Shown: positions 39,699-47,897 of the stretch, piece by piece | Numbering within the stretch: position 1 is the first letter of the stretch | Layout: each line of letters opens with the position of its first letter | DNA from: DASSUW01 sp963803335 | GTDB lineage: Bacteria; Actinomycetota; Thermoleophilia; Solirubrobacterales; Solirubrobacteraceae | DNA: 64,000 nucleotides | Assembly: GCA_963803335.1 (NCBI GenBank) | Contig: CAWDME010000012.1 | Coordinates: 744,001-808,000, forward strand | Reading direction: 5' to 3' | The notes under the pieces: generated by a model | Told to the model about the DNA's origin: nothing | Database searches by the model: none | Seen by the model: the letters and a program-made list of their open reading frames with translations, nothing else | Position numbers and translations under genes: made by a program

Positions 39699-41471
39699 AT
39701 GAGATTGGCTGCGCAATCGCGCGCCATGTTCGCGGTCGCGGCTGTGCTCGCGCTCGCCGTCGCCGGGTGCGGCGGCGACGACTCGGGCTCCGAGAAGCCC
39801 GCGCAGAACACCAGCAAGGCGCCCGCAGGTGCGAAGAAGGGCGGCGACCTGGTCGTGATGTACGCGGGCGACGTCGACAACATCGACCCGGGCATCACCT
39901 ACTACCAGTACGGCTTCAACGTGGCTTACGTGACGCAGCGGCCGCTGTACTCGTTCAAGCCCGACGACGCCATCAACCCGGAGCCGGACCTGGCCGAGGG
40001 CCCGCCGCAGATCTCCGACGGCGGCAAGACGCTCACGGTCAAGATTCGCTCCGGCGTGAAGTTCAGCCCGCCCGTGAACCGCGAGGTCACGTCCAAGGAT
40101 GTCAAGTACGGGCTCGAGCGCGGCTTCAAGAAGAACGTCAACGGGCCGTATGTCGGCGCATACATGGGCGACATCGAGGGCGTGAAGGCCTACCAGGACG
40201 GCAAGGCCAAGGAAATCACCGGCATCACGACGCCGGACGACCAGACGATCGAGTTCAAGATGAGCCGCCCGCGCGCGGCGATCGTCGCCGGCGCGCTGGC
40301 GCTGCCGGCCTCGGCCCCGGTGCCGGAGGAATACGCCAAGAAGTTCGACGAGGCCGCCGGCCAGTCCAAGTACGGGGCCAACCAGGTGTTCACCGGCCCG
40401 TACATGATCGAGAACGACGCGAGCGGCAAGCTGACCGGCTACAAGCCCAGCAACGAGATCAAGCTCGTGCGCAACCCGAACTGGGATGCCTCGACGGACT
40501 ACAAGCCCGCGTACGCCGACTCGATCGACATCAAGGAGGGCAACGACGCCCAGGTCGCGTCGCGCCAGATCCTCGAGGGCGACAGCATGGTGTCGGGTGA
40601 CTTCCAGCTCCCGAGCTCGATCCTCTCGTCCGTCTCGAAGGGCGATCAGAAGGACCAGATGGTGCTGACGCCGCCGACCGGTCGCTTCCGTTACATCGCG
40701 CTCAACAACAAGGTCAAGCCGTTCGACGACCCGAACGTGCGCAAGGCGCTCGCCGCGGTGTTCGACCGCAACGCGCTTCGTCAGGCGTTCGGCGGTCCGC
40801 TGGTCGGCGACATCCCGACGCACTGGATCCCGCCGGGGCAGCCGGGCTTCGATGAGGGCGGCGGCGACAAGGGGCCGGGCGTGGACTTCCTCGCCAAGCC
40901 CGAGGGCGACCTCAACCTGGCGATGGAGTACATGAAGAAGGCGGGCTTCTCGTCCGGCAAGTACGACGGTGGCAAGACGTTCACCGGCGTGTCGGACAAC
41001 GCGACCCAGCAGAAGAACATGAGCGAGGTCGCGGTGGCGCAGTTCGCCAAGCTCGGCTTCAAGGTCGACATGAAGTACGTGACGCGTGACGCCATGTACA
41101 CGAAGTACTGCCAGGTGCCGCGCGACCAGCCTGACGTCTGCCCGAGCGTGGGCTGGCTGAAGGACTTCGCCGACCCGGAGACGCTGCTGGATCCGGTGTT
41201 CAACGGCAAGAACATCCTCGACGTCGGCAACTCGAACTTCTCCCAGCTCGACGACCCGAAGATCAACGAGATGATGGACAGCGCCGAGGTCATCAACGAT
41301 CCCGCGAAGCGCAACCAGGCGTGGGGCGAGGTCGACAAGGCCGTCACCGAGGCGTCGCCGAGCATCCCGTGGCTGTGGGACAAGCAGCCGATGCTCGTGT
41401 CGAAGAACGTCGCACCCGTGGTCAACTCGTCGAACGCTTCGTTCGACCTGGCCTGGACGTCGCTCAAGTAA
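39699..41471 (+). CDS. Solute-binding lipoprotein of an ABC peptide/nickel-type importer
   Basis: The ATG at 39699 follows AGAGGAGGG at nine bases. The 590-residue protein has a lipobox (LALAVAGC, Cys24) and the family 5 extracellular binding domain (GKTLTVKIRSGVKFSPPVNR, then SKDVKYGLERG and RFRYIALNNKVKPFDDPNVR). It delivers a solute to ABC permeases, but no permease or ATPase gene is nearby. Its place 124 bases after the ureide operon suggests, weakly, a purine- or ureide-related ligand. The gap 39576-39698 holds a small palindrome (39582-39593) and the ribosome binding site only. Confidence 0.9.
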   Translation: MRLAAQSRAMFAVAAVLALAVAGCGGDDSGSEKPAQNTSKAPAGAKKGGDLVVMYAGDVDNIDPGITYYQYGFNVAYVTQRPLYSFKPDDAINPEPDLAEGPPQISDGGKTLTVKIRSGVKFSPPVNREVTSKDVKYGLERGFKKNVNGPYVGAYMGDIEGVKAYQDGKAKEITGITTPDDQTIEFKMSRPRAAIVAGALALPASAPVPEEYAKKFDEAAGQSKYGANQVFTGPYMIENDASGKLTGYKPSNEIKLVRNPNWDASTDYKPAYADSIDIKEGNDAQVASRQILEGDSMVSGDFQLPSSILSSVSKGDQKDQMVLTPPTGRFRYIALNNKVKPFDDPNVRKALAAVFDRNALRQAFGGPLVGDIPTHWIPPGQPGFDEGGGDKGPGVDFLAKPEGDLNLAMEYMKKAGFSSGKYDGGKTFTGVSDNATQQKNMSEVAVAQFAKLGFKVDMKYVTRDAMYTKYCQVPRDQPDVCPSVGWLKDFADPETLLDPVFNGKNILDVGNSNFSQLDDPKINEMMDSAEVINDPAKRNQAWGEVDKAVTEASPSIPWLWDKQPMLVSKNVAPVVNSSNASFDLAWTSLK

Positions 41472-41480
41472 CGCGTGTGT

Positions 41481-42092
41481 TCACCCCGTCGCCTCGCACG
41501 GCAACCGTGCGAGGCGGCGGCGGTACACCTTCATCGACGCATGGCTCCAGTCGCCGTGCGTCTGCGTCTTGAGGCGCTTGACGCGCTCGCGGTGGTATGG
41601 GCTGCTCAGGCTCTCGCTGTGCCCGATCACGTCTTTGACCGGGATGCCGTAGCGGCAGCGCAGCCACGCGGTGAGCCGGAGGGAGGCGCGCAGCTTCCGC
41701 TTGTCGTTGAGCACGTCACCGTCCGTGTAGCCCACGTGCTCGATCCCGATCGCGACGTGGTTGAGGCCGACGGTGTGGCGGCAGCGCAGCCGCGGCGGCA
41801 CCAGCTCGATGATCTTGCCGGTCTCGCTGATCACGTAGTGCGAGCAGACGCCGGGGAGCTCGTGCAGCTCAGGGTCCGGCACGTCGGGCTCGAACGTGTT
41901 CCAGACCGCTTTCCACGTCGGCGCGACTGCGATGTGCTCGACGATCACGCGCGGGTGCAGCTTGACGGCGGCGTAGCCGTAGTGACGCTTGGAGTACGCC
42001 CGCATCTCGCGCTTGCGCGTCGCCGGCATGTCGATGTGGTGGTGCTGGATCGGCGGCATCGCCGCCGCGGCGAGCAAGGCGGCGAGCAGCAC
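41481..42092 (-). CDS. Secreted N-acetylmuramoyl-L-alanine amidase (amidase_2/PGRP type)
   Basis: The 203-residue protein begins at a GTG directly after the upstream stop codon. A very short hydrophobic start (LLAALLAAAAMPPIQ) may be a signal peptide. The amidase_2 fold is indicated by RVIVEHIAVAPTWKAVWNTF, GVCSHYVISETGKIIELVP, RHTVGLNHVAIGIEHVGYTD and VIGHSESLSS, which supply the zinc ligands. It cuts the bond between MurNAc and the stem peptide. It is coupled to the Nod19/cupredoxin gene upstream, which is also secreted. Confidence 0.82.
   Translation of the reverse strand: MLLAALLAAAAMPPIQHHHIDMPATRKREMRAYSKRHYGYAAVKLHPRVIVEHIAVAPTWKAVWNTFEPDVPDPELHELPGVCSHYVISETGKIIELVPPRLRCRHTVGLNHVAIGIEHVGYTDGDVLNDKRKLRASLRLTAWLRCRYGIPVKDVIGHSESLSSPYHRERVKRLKTQTHGDWSHASMKVYRRRLARLPCEATG
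41491..41515. terminator. Hairpin between convergent binding-protein and amidase genes
   Basis: A perfect 11-bp stem GCCTCGCACGG/CCGTGCGAGGC with loop CAA lies 20 bases after the binding-protein stop. It also encodes the last residues of the convergent peptidoglycan amidase gene. It probably terminates plus-strand transcription. Confidence 0.65.
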
Positions 42093-43433
42093 TCAGCGCA
42101 CGACTATGGTCTGCGACATCGTCACCGGGTGCAGCGAGCAGAAGATGCGGTACTCGCCCGGCGTCGTGAGCTTCGTGCGGTAGCTCGCGCCGCCCCTGTA
42201 GTAGGCGGACGCGAACGCGCGCGGGCCGCCGGCGAGCGTCACGTCGTGGCGGATCGGATCGCCGAAGTTCCAGCGCACCGTGGCGCCCGCGGGGACCGAC
42301 AGCCGGCGCGGCGTGAAGGCGACGTTCTTGACGGCGACCGTCGTGTTCCCGTCGACCGTCTTGAGCGGGCCGGGCAGGTCGCCCATCACGGGCTGCGCTA
42401 CGCCGTTGTCGTCGAGCGCCGACAGCTGCGGCGTGACGAGCGGCGGGCGGTCGCGGCCGGGCGCACCGGGGAAGTCGAGGCGGTGCTCCTGCACGTCGGT
42501 CGGGTTCGTGGGGCAGCGACTCGTGCGGCCCTTCCCGGCCGCGATGTACAGGTGCATGATCCCCATCACCGCGCTGTGCGGCGCGGCGTCGTTGTACGTC
42601 GACGTGACGCGCAGGCGATCGCCCTTGCGCACCGGCCAGCCGCGCTCGGAGGTCACGACGCTCATGCTGCGCGGGGCGGGCTCGTGCAGGACGGGCGACA
42701 GGTGGTAGATCGGGTCGTCGGCCGTGCCGTAGCGGGCGTCGGACGACAGCAGCTCGCCGCAGCCCGCGCGTGCGACGGCGACCTTCAGCGCGCCGCCATG
42801 AGCGTGCGCGCCGGCGGAGACGATGCGGCCGCTCTTGGGGACGGTCCAGACGCGCGTGCGCTGGTGTGTGGCGGTATCGGCGCCGCCGCCCGGGACGCTG
42901 TAGATCTTGTTGCGGGCGCAGCTCACGCTGATCCAGTACGGCGTGAGCGGCGTGGTCTTCGGGTCGTCGGTGACCGTGACCGTGTACTGGAGGTACACGC
43001 GATCGTCCGTGTGGCGGTGGTTCATGAACATCCAGCCGACCTTCCAGCGGTCACTGCGCTTGACGCGGTAGCCGTAGCCGGCGGGGAAGCGCATCTCCTG
43101 GTCCTCCTCGCCGGTCCCGTAGAAGGTCTCGGTGTGCGCCTTGACGCAGTCGCCGTGGCCGCCGTGGCTCTGGTTGGTGAAGAAGACGTGGTGCAGCATC
43201 ACGCGCTGCTGCGGGATCGGCGTCCCCGCCTTGTCGACGAGGTGCGCGTGCATCGCGGTGACGTAGCCGTTCAGGCGCGGCGCCCGGGTGTTGTTCGTGC
43301 CCGTGCCGGTCTCGTAGCCGCTCAGGCTGACCGGCCCGAAGCGCATCTTCAGCGTCCGTGTCTTGGCCGGCGCGGCGGCCGGGAGCGCCCAGAAGAGCGT
43401 TATCGCCAGGCTCAGTCCGAGCCCCCTGCGCAT
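42093..43433 (-). CDS. Secreted Nod19-like protein with C-terminal cupredoxin domain
   Basis: From the ATG at 43433 the protein has 446 residues (a GTG at 43442 is possible). After a signal peptide (GLGLSLAITLFWALPAAAPA) comes a domain with VMLHHVFFTNQSHGGHGDC and VGWMFMNHRHTDDRVYLQYT, His-rich and similar to the stress-up-regulated Nod19 family, itself reminiscent of copper monooxygenases. The C-terminal 100 residues form a plastocyanin-like domain (VKNVAFTPRRLSVPAGATVR, then FCSLHPVTMSQTIVV) with the Cys-His-Met ligands of a type 1 copper site. Copper-dependent oxidation outside the cell is a reasonable guess. Confidence 0.75.
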   Translation of the reverse strand: MRRGLGLSLAITLFWALPAAAPAKTRTLKMRFGPVSLSGYETGTGTNNTRAPRLNGYVTAMHAHLVDKAGTPIPQQRVMLHHVFFTNQSHGGHGDCVKAHTETFYGTGEEDQEMRFPAGYGYRVKRSDRWKVGWMFMNHRHTDDRVYLQYTVTVTDDPKTTPLTPYWISVSCARNKIYSVPGGGADTATHQRTRVWTVPKSGRIVSAGAHAHGGALKVAVARAGCGELLSSDARYGTADDPIYHLSPVLHEPAPRSMSVVTSERGWPVRKGDRLRVTSTYNDAAPHSAVMGIMHLYIAAGKGRTSRCPTNPTDVQEHRLDFPGAPGRDRPPLVTPQLSALDDNGVAQPVMGDLPGPLKTVDGNTTVAVKNVAFTPRRLSVPAGATVRWNFGDPIRHDVTLAGGPRAFASAYYRGGASYRTKLTTPGEYRIFCSLHPVTMSQTIVVR

Positions 43434-43571
43434 CCAATGCACGGCGGCCACGGTAGCCGACGCCGCGGCTGGACGGCAAGCCCGCCCGCTTGAGACCGTC
43501 AGCGCGCGATCGAACAACCGTCCAGTCGCAGGCCGCCGACGTATGGGTGATCGACCGCTGCGTCGTGCGAC

Positions 43572-43908
43572 TTGATGCAGGGGCCTGCCGGCGCGACGGG
43601 CGCCACCGGCGCGACGGGCGCCGCCGGTCCGGCGGGCCGCGACGCCGTGGTGACGTGCAAGGCGGCCAAGGGCAAGACGAAGGTCGTGTGCACGGTCAAG
43701 CTGGCTGTCGCCGCCCGCGCGAGCGTGCGCGGCGTGTTCACGCGCGGCGGCAAGGTCGTCGCCCGGACGAGCGCCCGCGGCCACAAGAGCGGCCGGATCG
43801 CTCTGCGCGTCGGCAAGCGGACGCTGCCGCGGGAGCTACCGGCTCGTGCTCACCTTCACGCGGTACGGCCGTCGCACGACCGTCACGCAGCGCGTCCGCG
43901 TCGCCTGA
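43572..43908 (+). pseudogene. Broken collagen-like protein fragment with frameshift
   Basis: The sequence begins with GPAGATGATGATGAAGPAG, a short collagen-like Gly-X-Y run, then a beta domain (VVCTVKLAVAARASVRGVF, TRGGKVVARTSARG). Near 43824-43833 the frame shifts: the expected ending GSYRLVLTFTRYGRRTTVTQ continues in another frame and stops at 43906-43908. The 5' end has no signal peptide or ribosome binding site. The intact relative at 47898-49190 shows what is missing. The shift needs two bases lost or one gained. Confidence 0.65.
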
Positions 43909-43931
43909 CCGCCGCGTAGCCTGACCGGATC

Positions 43932-44918
43932 TTGTCCGGGCGACTGCTCCTCGCCATCGCGCTGCTGCTGATCGCGCCGGGGAGCGCGGCTGCCGCCGAC
44001 CGCTACACGGTCGACCGCCCGCTGGCGTCGCTGCGCAACGCGCCCGGATCGTTCGCCATCGGGCACGTGTTCCGTGGCGCGACCGTGGACGTTGTCGCCC
44101 GGGCGCCCGGCTGGGCGTACGTCAACGCGACCGGGCGGTGCGGCTGGCTCATGGACGAGGGGCTTGCAGCGACCGGGACAGTCACGAGCGCGACGTGTCC
44201 CAACCCGGGCGCCCTGGCGCCCGAGCGGCTGTTCGCGCCGGGCAGCTACCACCGCGGCTGCGGCGAGGGCTGCGTGTCCCCGGCACGCATCGTGCGCTGC
44301 GCCGATCGCACCGTGTACGCCAACTACGACGGCGGCGGGGCGTTCCGCGATCCGGTCGAGCGCGAGCCGGTGGGCCGCGGCACGCGCGGGCCGCGCGCCG
44401 CGCGGTACGCAGGCGTGCGGTCCGGCTACGCGGGCTTCGGGCTGCGCTACGTGACGCTCGACGGCGTCGCGGCGATGATCAAGGACTCGCGGCGGCGGAT
44501 GCCGGTGTGGCGGTTCGTCCACGCCGAGTGCGTCGAGCGGCTCTCGCTGCTCGTCACCGGGTCGTCGATCGGCGACTTCACGGTACGGCGCGGGCTCCAG
44601 CGGGGGATCCGGGCCTTCGGGCGGCGGTTCTCGCGGGTGGGGTGCATGGTGAGCTGGGTGCGGCCCGCGCTCGCGCTCCGCTTCACGGGACCGCGCTGCC
44701 GGCGCTTCGCGAGCGCGCTGATCACGCGACAGCCGATCCGCGGCAGCGCGCTCGTGCACACGTGGACGACCGCGGCCGGGCTGCGGCTCGGTGATCGTCT
44801 CGCCCGGCTCCGGCGGCTGTACCCGCCGGCGCGGCGCTTCCATCGCACCTACCGGCTCGAGCCCGGGCTGCGCGCGCTGGTCGCGGGCGGCCGCGTGACC
44901 GGCTTCCGCGTCTCTTAG
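43932..44918 (+). CDS. Secreted SH3-like domain protein
   Basis: The 328-residue product starts at a TTG (43932) with a good signal peptide after it (LLLAIALLLIAPGSAAAADR). An SH3-like segment follows (ASLRNAPGSFAIGHVFRGAT, then VDVVARAPGWAYVNATGRCG), similar to bacterial SH3b wall-binding domains. Several cysteines (CNPGA-type and CGEGCVSP regions) may form disulfides. The C-terminal half (about 200-328) is Arg-rich and unassigned. It overlaps the convergent SDR gene by 4 nt at the stop codons. Confidence 0.6.
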   Translation: MSGRLLLAIALLLIAPGSAAAADRYTVDRPLASLRNAPGSFAIGHVFRGATVDVVARAPGWAYVNATGRCGWLMDEGLAATGTVTSATCPNPGALAPERLFAPGSYHRGCGEGCVSPARIVRCADRTVYANYDGGGAFRDPVEREPVGRGTRGPRAARYAGVRSGYAGFGLRYVTLDGVAAMIKDSRRRMPVWRFVHAECVERLSLLVTGSSIGDFTVRRGLQRGIRAFGRRFSRVGCMVSWVRPALALRFTGPRCRRFASALITRQPIRGSALVHTWTTAAGLRLGDRLARLRRLYPPARRFHRTYRLEPGLRALVAGGRVTGFRVS

Positions 44919-45670
44919 ACGCTCATCCCACCGTCGACGGGCACGGTCGCGCCGGTGAGGAACGCGCACTCGTCGCCGGCGAGGAACAGCGCGGCGCCGG
45001 CGATCTCCTCGGGCCTGGCGTGGCGGCGCAGCGGGATCATCTCCTCGAAGATCGCGGCGGCGCCGGCCTCGTCCTGTCCGGTCGCCGTGACCTCGATCTC
45101 GTGCTGGAAGCTGTTGTCGACCGGCCCGGGATGCAGCGTGTTGACGCGGATGCCGCGGTCGGCGACCTCCTTGGCGGCCGTGCGCATCAGGCCGACGAGC
45201 GCGTGCTTGGACGTGGCGTAGGCGCAGATCCCGGGGTCGGACGTGAGGCCGACGACGCTCGAGTTGATGATCAGGCTGCCGCCGTCGCGCATCGCGGCGA
45301 GCGCGTGGCGGGCGAGCAGGAAGACGCCCTTGACGTTGACCGCCATGACGCGGTCGAACACGTCCTCCGGATATTCGGCCACGGGCGCGATGGCGCCGAA
45401 CACACCGGCGTTCGCGAAGGCGATGTCGAGGCCGCCGAAGCGGTCGATGGCGAGATCGACGGCGGCGCGGACCTGCGCGGAGTCGGTGACGTCGGCGGTG
45501 TGGGTCGCGGCCGCGTCGCCGAGCTCGTCCGCGAGGCCAGCCAGGCCCCGCGCCTCGACGTCGGTGATCACCACGCGCGCGCCCTCGGCCACGAACCGCC
45601 GCGCGGTCGCCGCGCCGATGCTGCCCGCCCCACCCGAGATCACCGCGACTTTCCCGTCCAGACGCCCCAC
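44915..45670 (-). CDS. SDR-family oxidoreductase
   Basis: I use the GTG at 45670 with GGAGGG four bases upstream; the frame is open far upstream only as antisense of the LCP gene. The 251-residue protein is a classical short-chain dehydrogenase: VAVISGGAGSIGAATARRF for cofactor binding (Asp in VVITDVEA suggests NAD), the NAG motif, active-site Ser in INSSVVGLTS and YATSKHA with Tyr and Lys, ending FLTGATVPVDGGMSV. The substrate is not evident; 3-oxoacyl or sugar alcohol oxidation is typical. Confidence 0.9.
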   Translation of the reverse strand: MGRLDGKVAVISGGAGSIGAATARRFVAEGARVVITDVEARGLAGLADELGDAAATHTADVTDSAQVRAAVDLAIDRFGGLDIAFANAGVFGAIAPVAEYPEDVFDRVMAVNVKGVFLLARHALAAMRDGGSLIINSSVVGLTSDPGICAYATSKHALVGLMRTAAKEVADRGIRVNTLHPGPVDNSFQHEIEVTATGQDEAGAAAIFEEMIPLRRHARPEEIAGAALFLAGDECAFLTGATVPVDGGMSV

Positions 45671-45708
45671 GTCGCCCTCCAATTGTTTGACCTTTTGCCG
45701 GGGCGAGA

Positions 45709-47280
45709 CTAGCGCCTGGCGCGGGCGCGCGTCAGCGACTGGGCGATGGTCAGCATCTGTCTGTCGCTGAGGTCCTGGCTGAGCGTGTTCGAAACCCAGT
45801 ACACGGCCTTCGGCGTGTACCAGGCGACGAGCCGCAGGCGACCGCCGTCGGAGTAGAGCCGGAACGTGCGCTTCCCGACACGGCGGGTCTCGTGCGCGGC
45901 GGCGAGGATCGGCGGGTTGCGCCAGGTCGTGCCCTGGATGCCGTAATACTGACCCTTGGTCGCGTTCTCGACGAGGATGAGCCGGTACGCGGCGAACTCG
46001 TGGCCGTGCGGCCCGCGCAGCACGTAGCGGCGCGGGTTCGGCGCGGTCGGCGAGTTCGTGGCGTAGGCGGCGTGCGGCGTCACCGCGCGCGGGATGTACA
46101 CCGGCATCCGCGTGGCGTCGCGCACGTGCGTCGCCTCCACGAGCGCCTTGCCCTCGGCGAACGCGTTGCGCATGTCCACGCTGGAGCTGCTCGCCTTGCG
46201 GCCCTTCTTCTTGCGCGTGTGCGTGCGCGTGCGAATCGGCTTCGCCGGCCCGGGGTGCATGAACTCGTGGACGGCGTGCTTGATCTGGTCGGGCGTGGAC
46301 GTCACGTAGGCGCCAAGCGCGGCGGTGCCGCTCGTGAACGGCTGCTGGGTGCCGTTCGGCACCGGCGCGCTGGGGGCCACGAAGGTGACGGGGAAGTGGA
46401 TCTGGCGGATCGGCTTGCCGCTCGAGCCGACGAGGATCTTCGCGAGTCGCAGGATGCCGCGCGAGGTCCGCAGGTCGCCGTCGGTCTCCGTCGCCTTGGC
46501 GACGATCCGCGCCAGCGGCCGGAGGTTCTTGAGCACGCCCTGGTCGCGCAGCTGATCCTTGGCGGCACGCAGGAAGTCCTGCTGGCGGGCGGCGCGGATG
46601 ATGTCGTTGTCGAGGTGGCGGAAGCGCACGTACTCGAGCGCGTGCGTGCCGCACAGCTGCTGATAGCCGGCGCGCACGTTGATCTCCGCCCAGTGCTCGG
46701 ACACCGGCAGGCCGGCGTTGGTGTGGTAGTAGCGGCGGTCGACGTCCACGTACACGCAGCCGATCTGGTTGACGGCCTGGATGAAGCCGTCGAACGTCGT
46801 CGTGATCGCGTGGTTGATGTGGAAGCGGTCGCCGGGCGTGCTCAGCAGGTCCTTGATCGTGCGCGCCACGAGGTCGAGCCCGCCGAGCGTGTACGCCTCG
46901 TTGATCTTCGCGAGGCCGCGGCCGGGGATCTCCACAGCGAGGTCGCGCGGCACCGAGAGCACGGTGATCGCGCTCTGCTTGGGATCGATCCGGACGAGCA
47001 TCATCGTGTCCGACCGCGCGTCCTTTGCGGCGTCGCCGAAGCGGTGGTCGGAGCCCACGAGCAGGATCGTCTGCGGCTTGCCGGGCGCGGCCTCGGTGAC
47101 CGTGCCCTTCTGCAGCGGAGCCTCGTGGCTGAGGTCCCGGAACTCGTCGGTGAAGCCCTTCAGCTCGAGCAGCCCGGCGGTCGCCACCGCGCCGCCGGTG
47201 CACACGGTGATGAGCAGCCCGGCCAGCAGCATGCGGAGCGGCAGGACCCAGGGGCGATGGCGGCGGGGCTCTTGCTCCAC
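45709..47280 (-). CDS. LytR-CpsA-Psr (LCP) family protein
   Basis: The 523-residue protein (GTG start) has a short cytoplasmic tail, one TM helix (MLLAGLLITVCTGGAVATAG) and an extracellular LCP domain: ARSDTMMLVRIDPKQSAITV, LSVPRDLAVEIPGRGLAKIN and YVRFRHLDNDIIRAARQQDF. LCP enzymes transfer teichoic-acid-like or other glycopolymers from lipid carriers to peptidoglycan. After about residue 340 a basic linker (RTRTHTRKKKGRK) leads to a second extracellular domain of about 150 residues that I cannot name. The stop lies 38 bases before the SDR start. Confidence 0.88.
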   Translation of the reverse strand: MEQEPRRHRPWVLPLRMLLAGLLITVCTGGAVATAGLLELKGFTDEFRDLSHEAPLQKGTVTEAAPGKPQTILLVGSDHRFGDAAKDARSDTMMLVRIDPKQSAITVLSVPRDLAVEIPGRGLAKINEAYTLGGLDLVARTIKDLLSTPGDRFHINHAITTTFDGFIQAVNQIGCVYVDVDRRYYHTNAGLPVSEHWAEINVRAGYQQLCGTHALEYVRFRHLDNDIIRAARQQDFLRAAKDQLRDQGVLKNLRPLARIVAKATETDGDLRTSRGILRLAKILVGSSGKPIRQIHFPVTFVAPSAPVPNGTQQPFTSGTAALGAYVTSTPDQIKHAVHEFMHPGPAKPIRTRTHTRKKKGRKASSSSVDMRNAFAEGKALVEATHVRDATRMPVYIPRAVTPHAAYATNSPTAPNPRRYVLRGPHGHEFAAYRLILVENATKGQYYGIQGTTWRNPPILAAAHETRRVGKRTFRLYSDGGRLRLVAWYTPKAVYWVSNTLSQDLSDRQMLTIAQSLTRARARR

Positions 47281-47414
47281 CGGCTCAAGGCTAGTTGTTG
47301 CCGACGCGTGATCAGGTGCGGAATGCCGCTTGAAAGCACGGAATTTGCAGATTTGGAGCGGAATTGTGTCTCCCCTGCGCTCACCTGTTACACGCGTCTC
47401 GGCACGCTGGGCGC

Positions 47415-47612
47415 ATGGACATCACGCCCAGACACGAGGAGGCGGAAACCCGGTTTCGCGCCCTGGTCGCGGAGGCCGGCATCGAGCCGCCGGACGCGGT
47501 CGAGTACGGCTTCAGCTGCGTGCGGTTCTTCTGGACCGGCCCAAAGGTGGTCGTGGTCGTCGACCTCGACGACGCAGAGGCGCCGGTGGTGGTCAATGGA
47601 GGGGCAGGCTGA
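47415..47612 (+). CDS. Small acidic hypothetical protein
   Basis: A 65-residue frame starts with ATG at 47415 (HEEAETRFRALVAEAGIEPP, then VRFFWTGPKVVVVVDLDD). The helix followed by two strands looks like a compact fold. I know no family. It is followed 11 bases later by a perfect hairpin terminator, which supports a real transcript. No strong ribosome binding site is visible. Confidence 0.5.
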   Translation: MDITPRHEEAETRFRALVAEAGIEPPDAVEYGFSCVRFFWTGPKVVVVVDLDDAEAPVVVNGGAG

Positions 47613-47623
47613 CTTGCACGACC

Positions 47624-47657
47624 AACGCCCCCGCCGCCGACCGGCCGCGGGGGCGTT
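47624..47657 (+). terminator. Hairpin after the small hypothetical gene
   Basis: An 11-bp perfect stem AACGCCCCCGC/GCGGGGGCGTT encloses a 12-nt loop, 12 bases after the stop codon, and ends in TTCGT. The following region to 47897 is the 5' region of the collagen-like gene; it has a GC-rich inverted repeat (GCGGGGG/CCCCCGC near 47836-47862) but no recognisable RNA family. Confidence 0.65.
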
Positions 47658-47897
47658 CGTGTTCCGAGGGTCCGTCAACGCTTGACGAGATCGTGTGCAT
47701 GTAGTCACACGACCGCACGAACTCGGCGATTCTGCGGGGAATCACTGATGAACGACAACGTTTATGTCCTAACGTCGAGGGTCGGCGTCATGGACGACGC
47801 GGCGCAGCGTCAGGGACGGCGCGCGGCGGGCTCGCGGGGGTAGCTCGACCCCTCCCCCGCTCCAAGAGAGCAAAGGGCCTCAAGCAAGGAGGACGTC

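Noticed and set aside
41475..43493. Open frame of 672 codons on the plus strand over the amidase and Nod19-like genes
   Set aside because: Antisense of two secreted proteins with clear motifs; composition is typical of shadow frames.
44915..47203. Apparent 762-residue fusion of an unknown domain with an SDR
   Set aside because: The first 500 codons are an out-of-frame reading of the LCP gene on the same strand; a good GTG start with GGAGGG exists for the SDR alone.
47750..47897. Possible c-di-AMP (ydaO-type) riboswitch upstream of the collagen-like gene
   Set aside because: A GC-rich inverted repeat is present, but the conserved ydaO sequence blocks are not; I could not support any known riboswitch.
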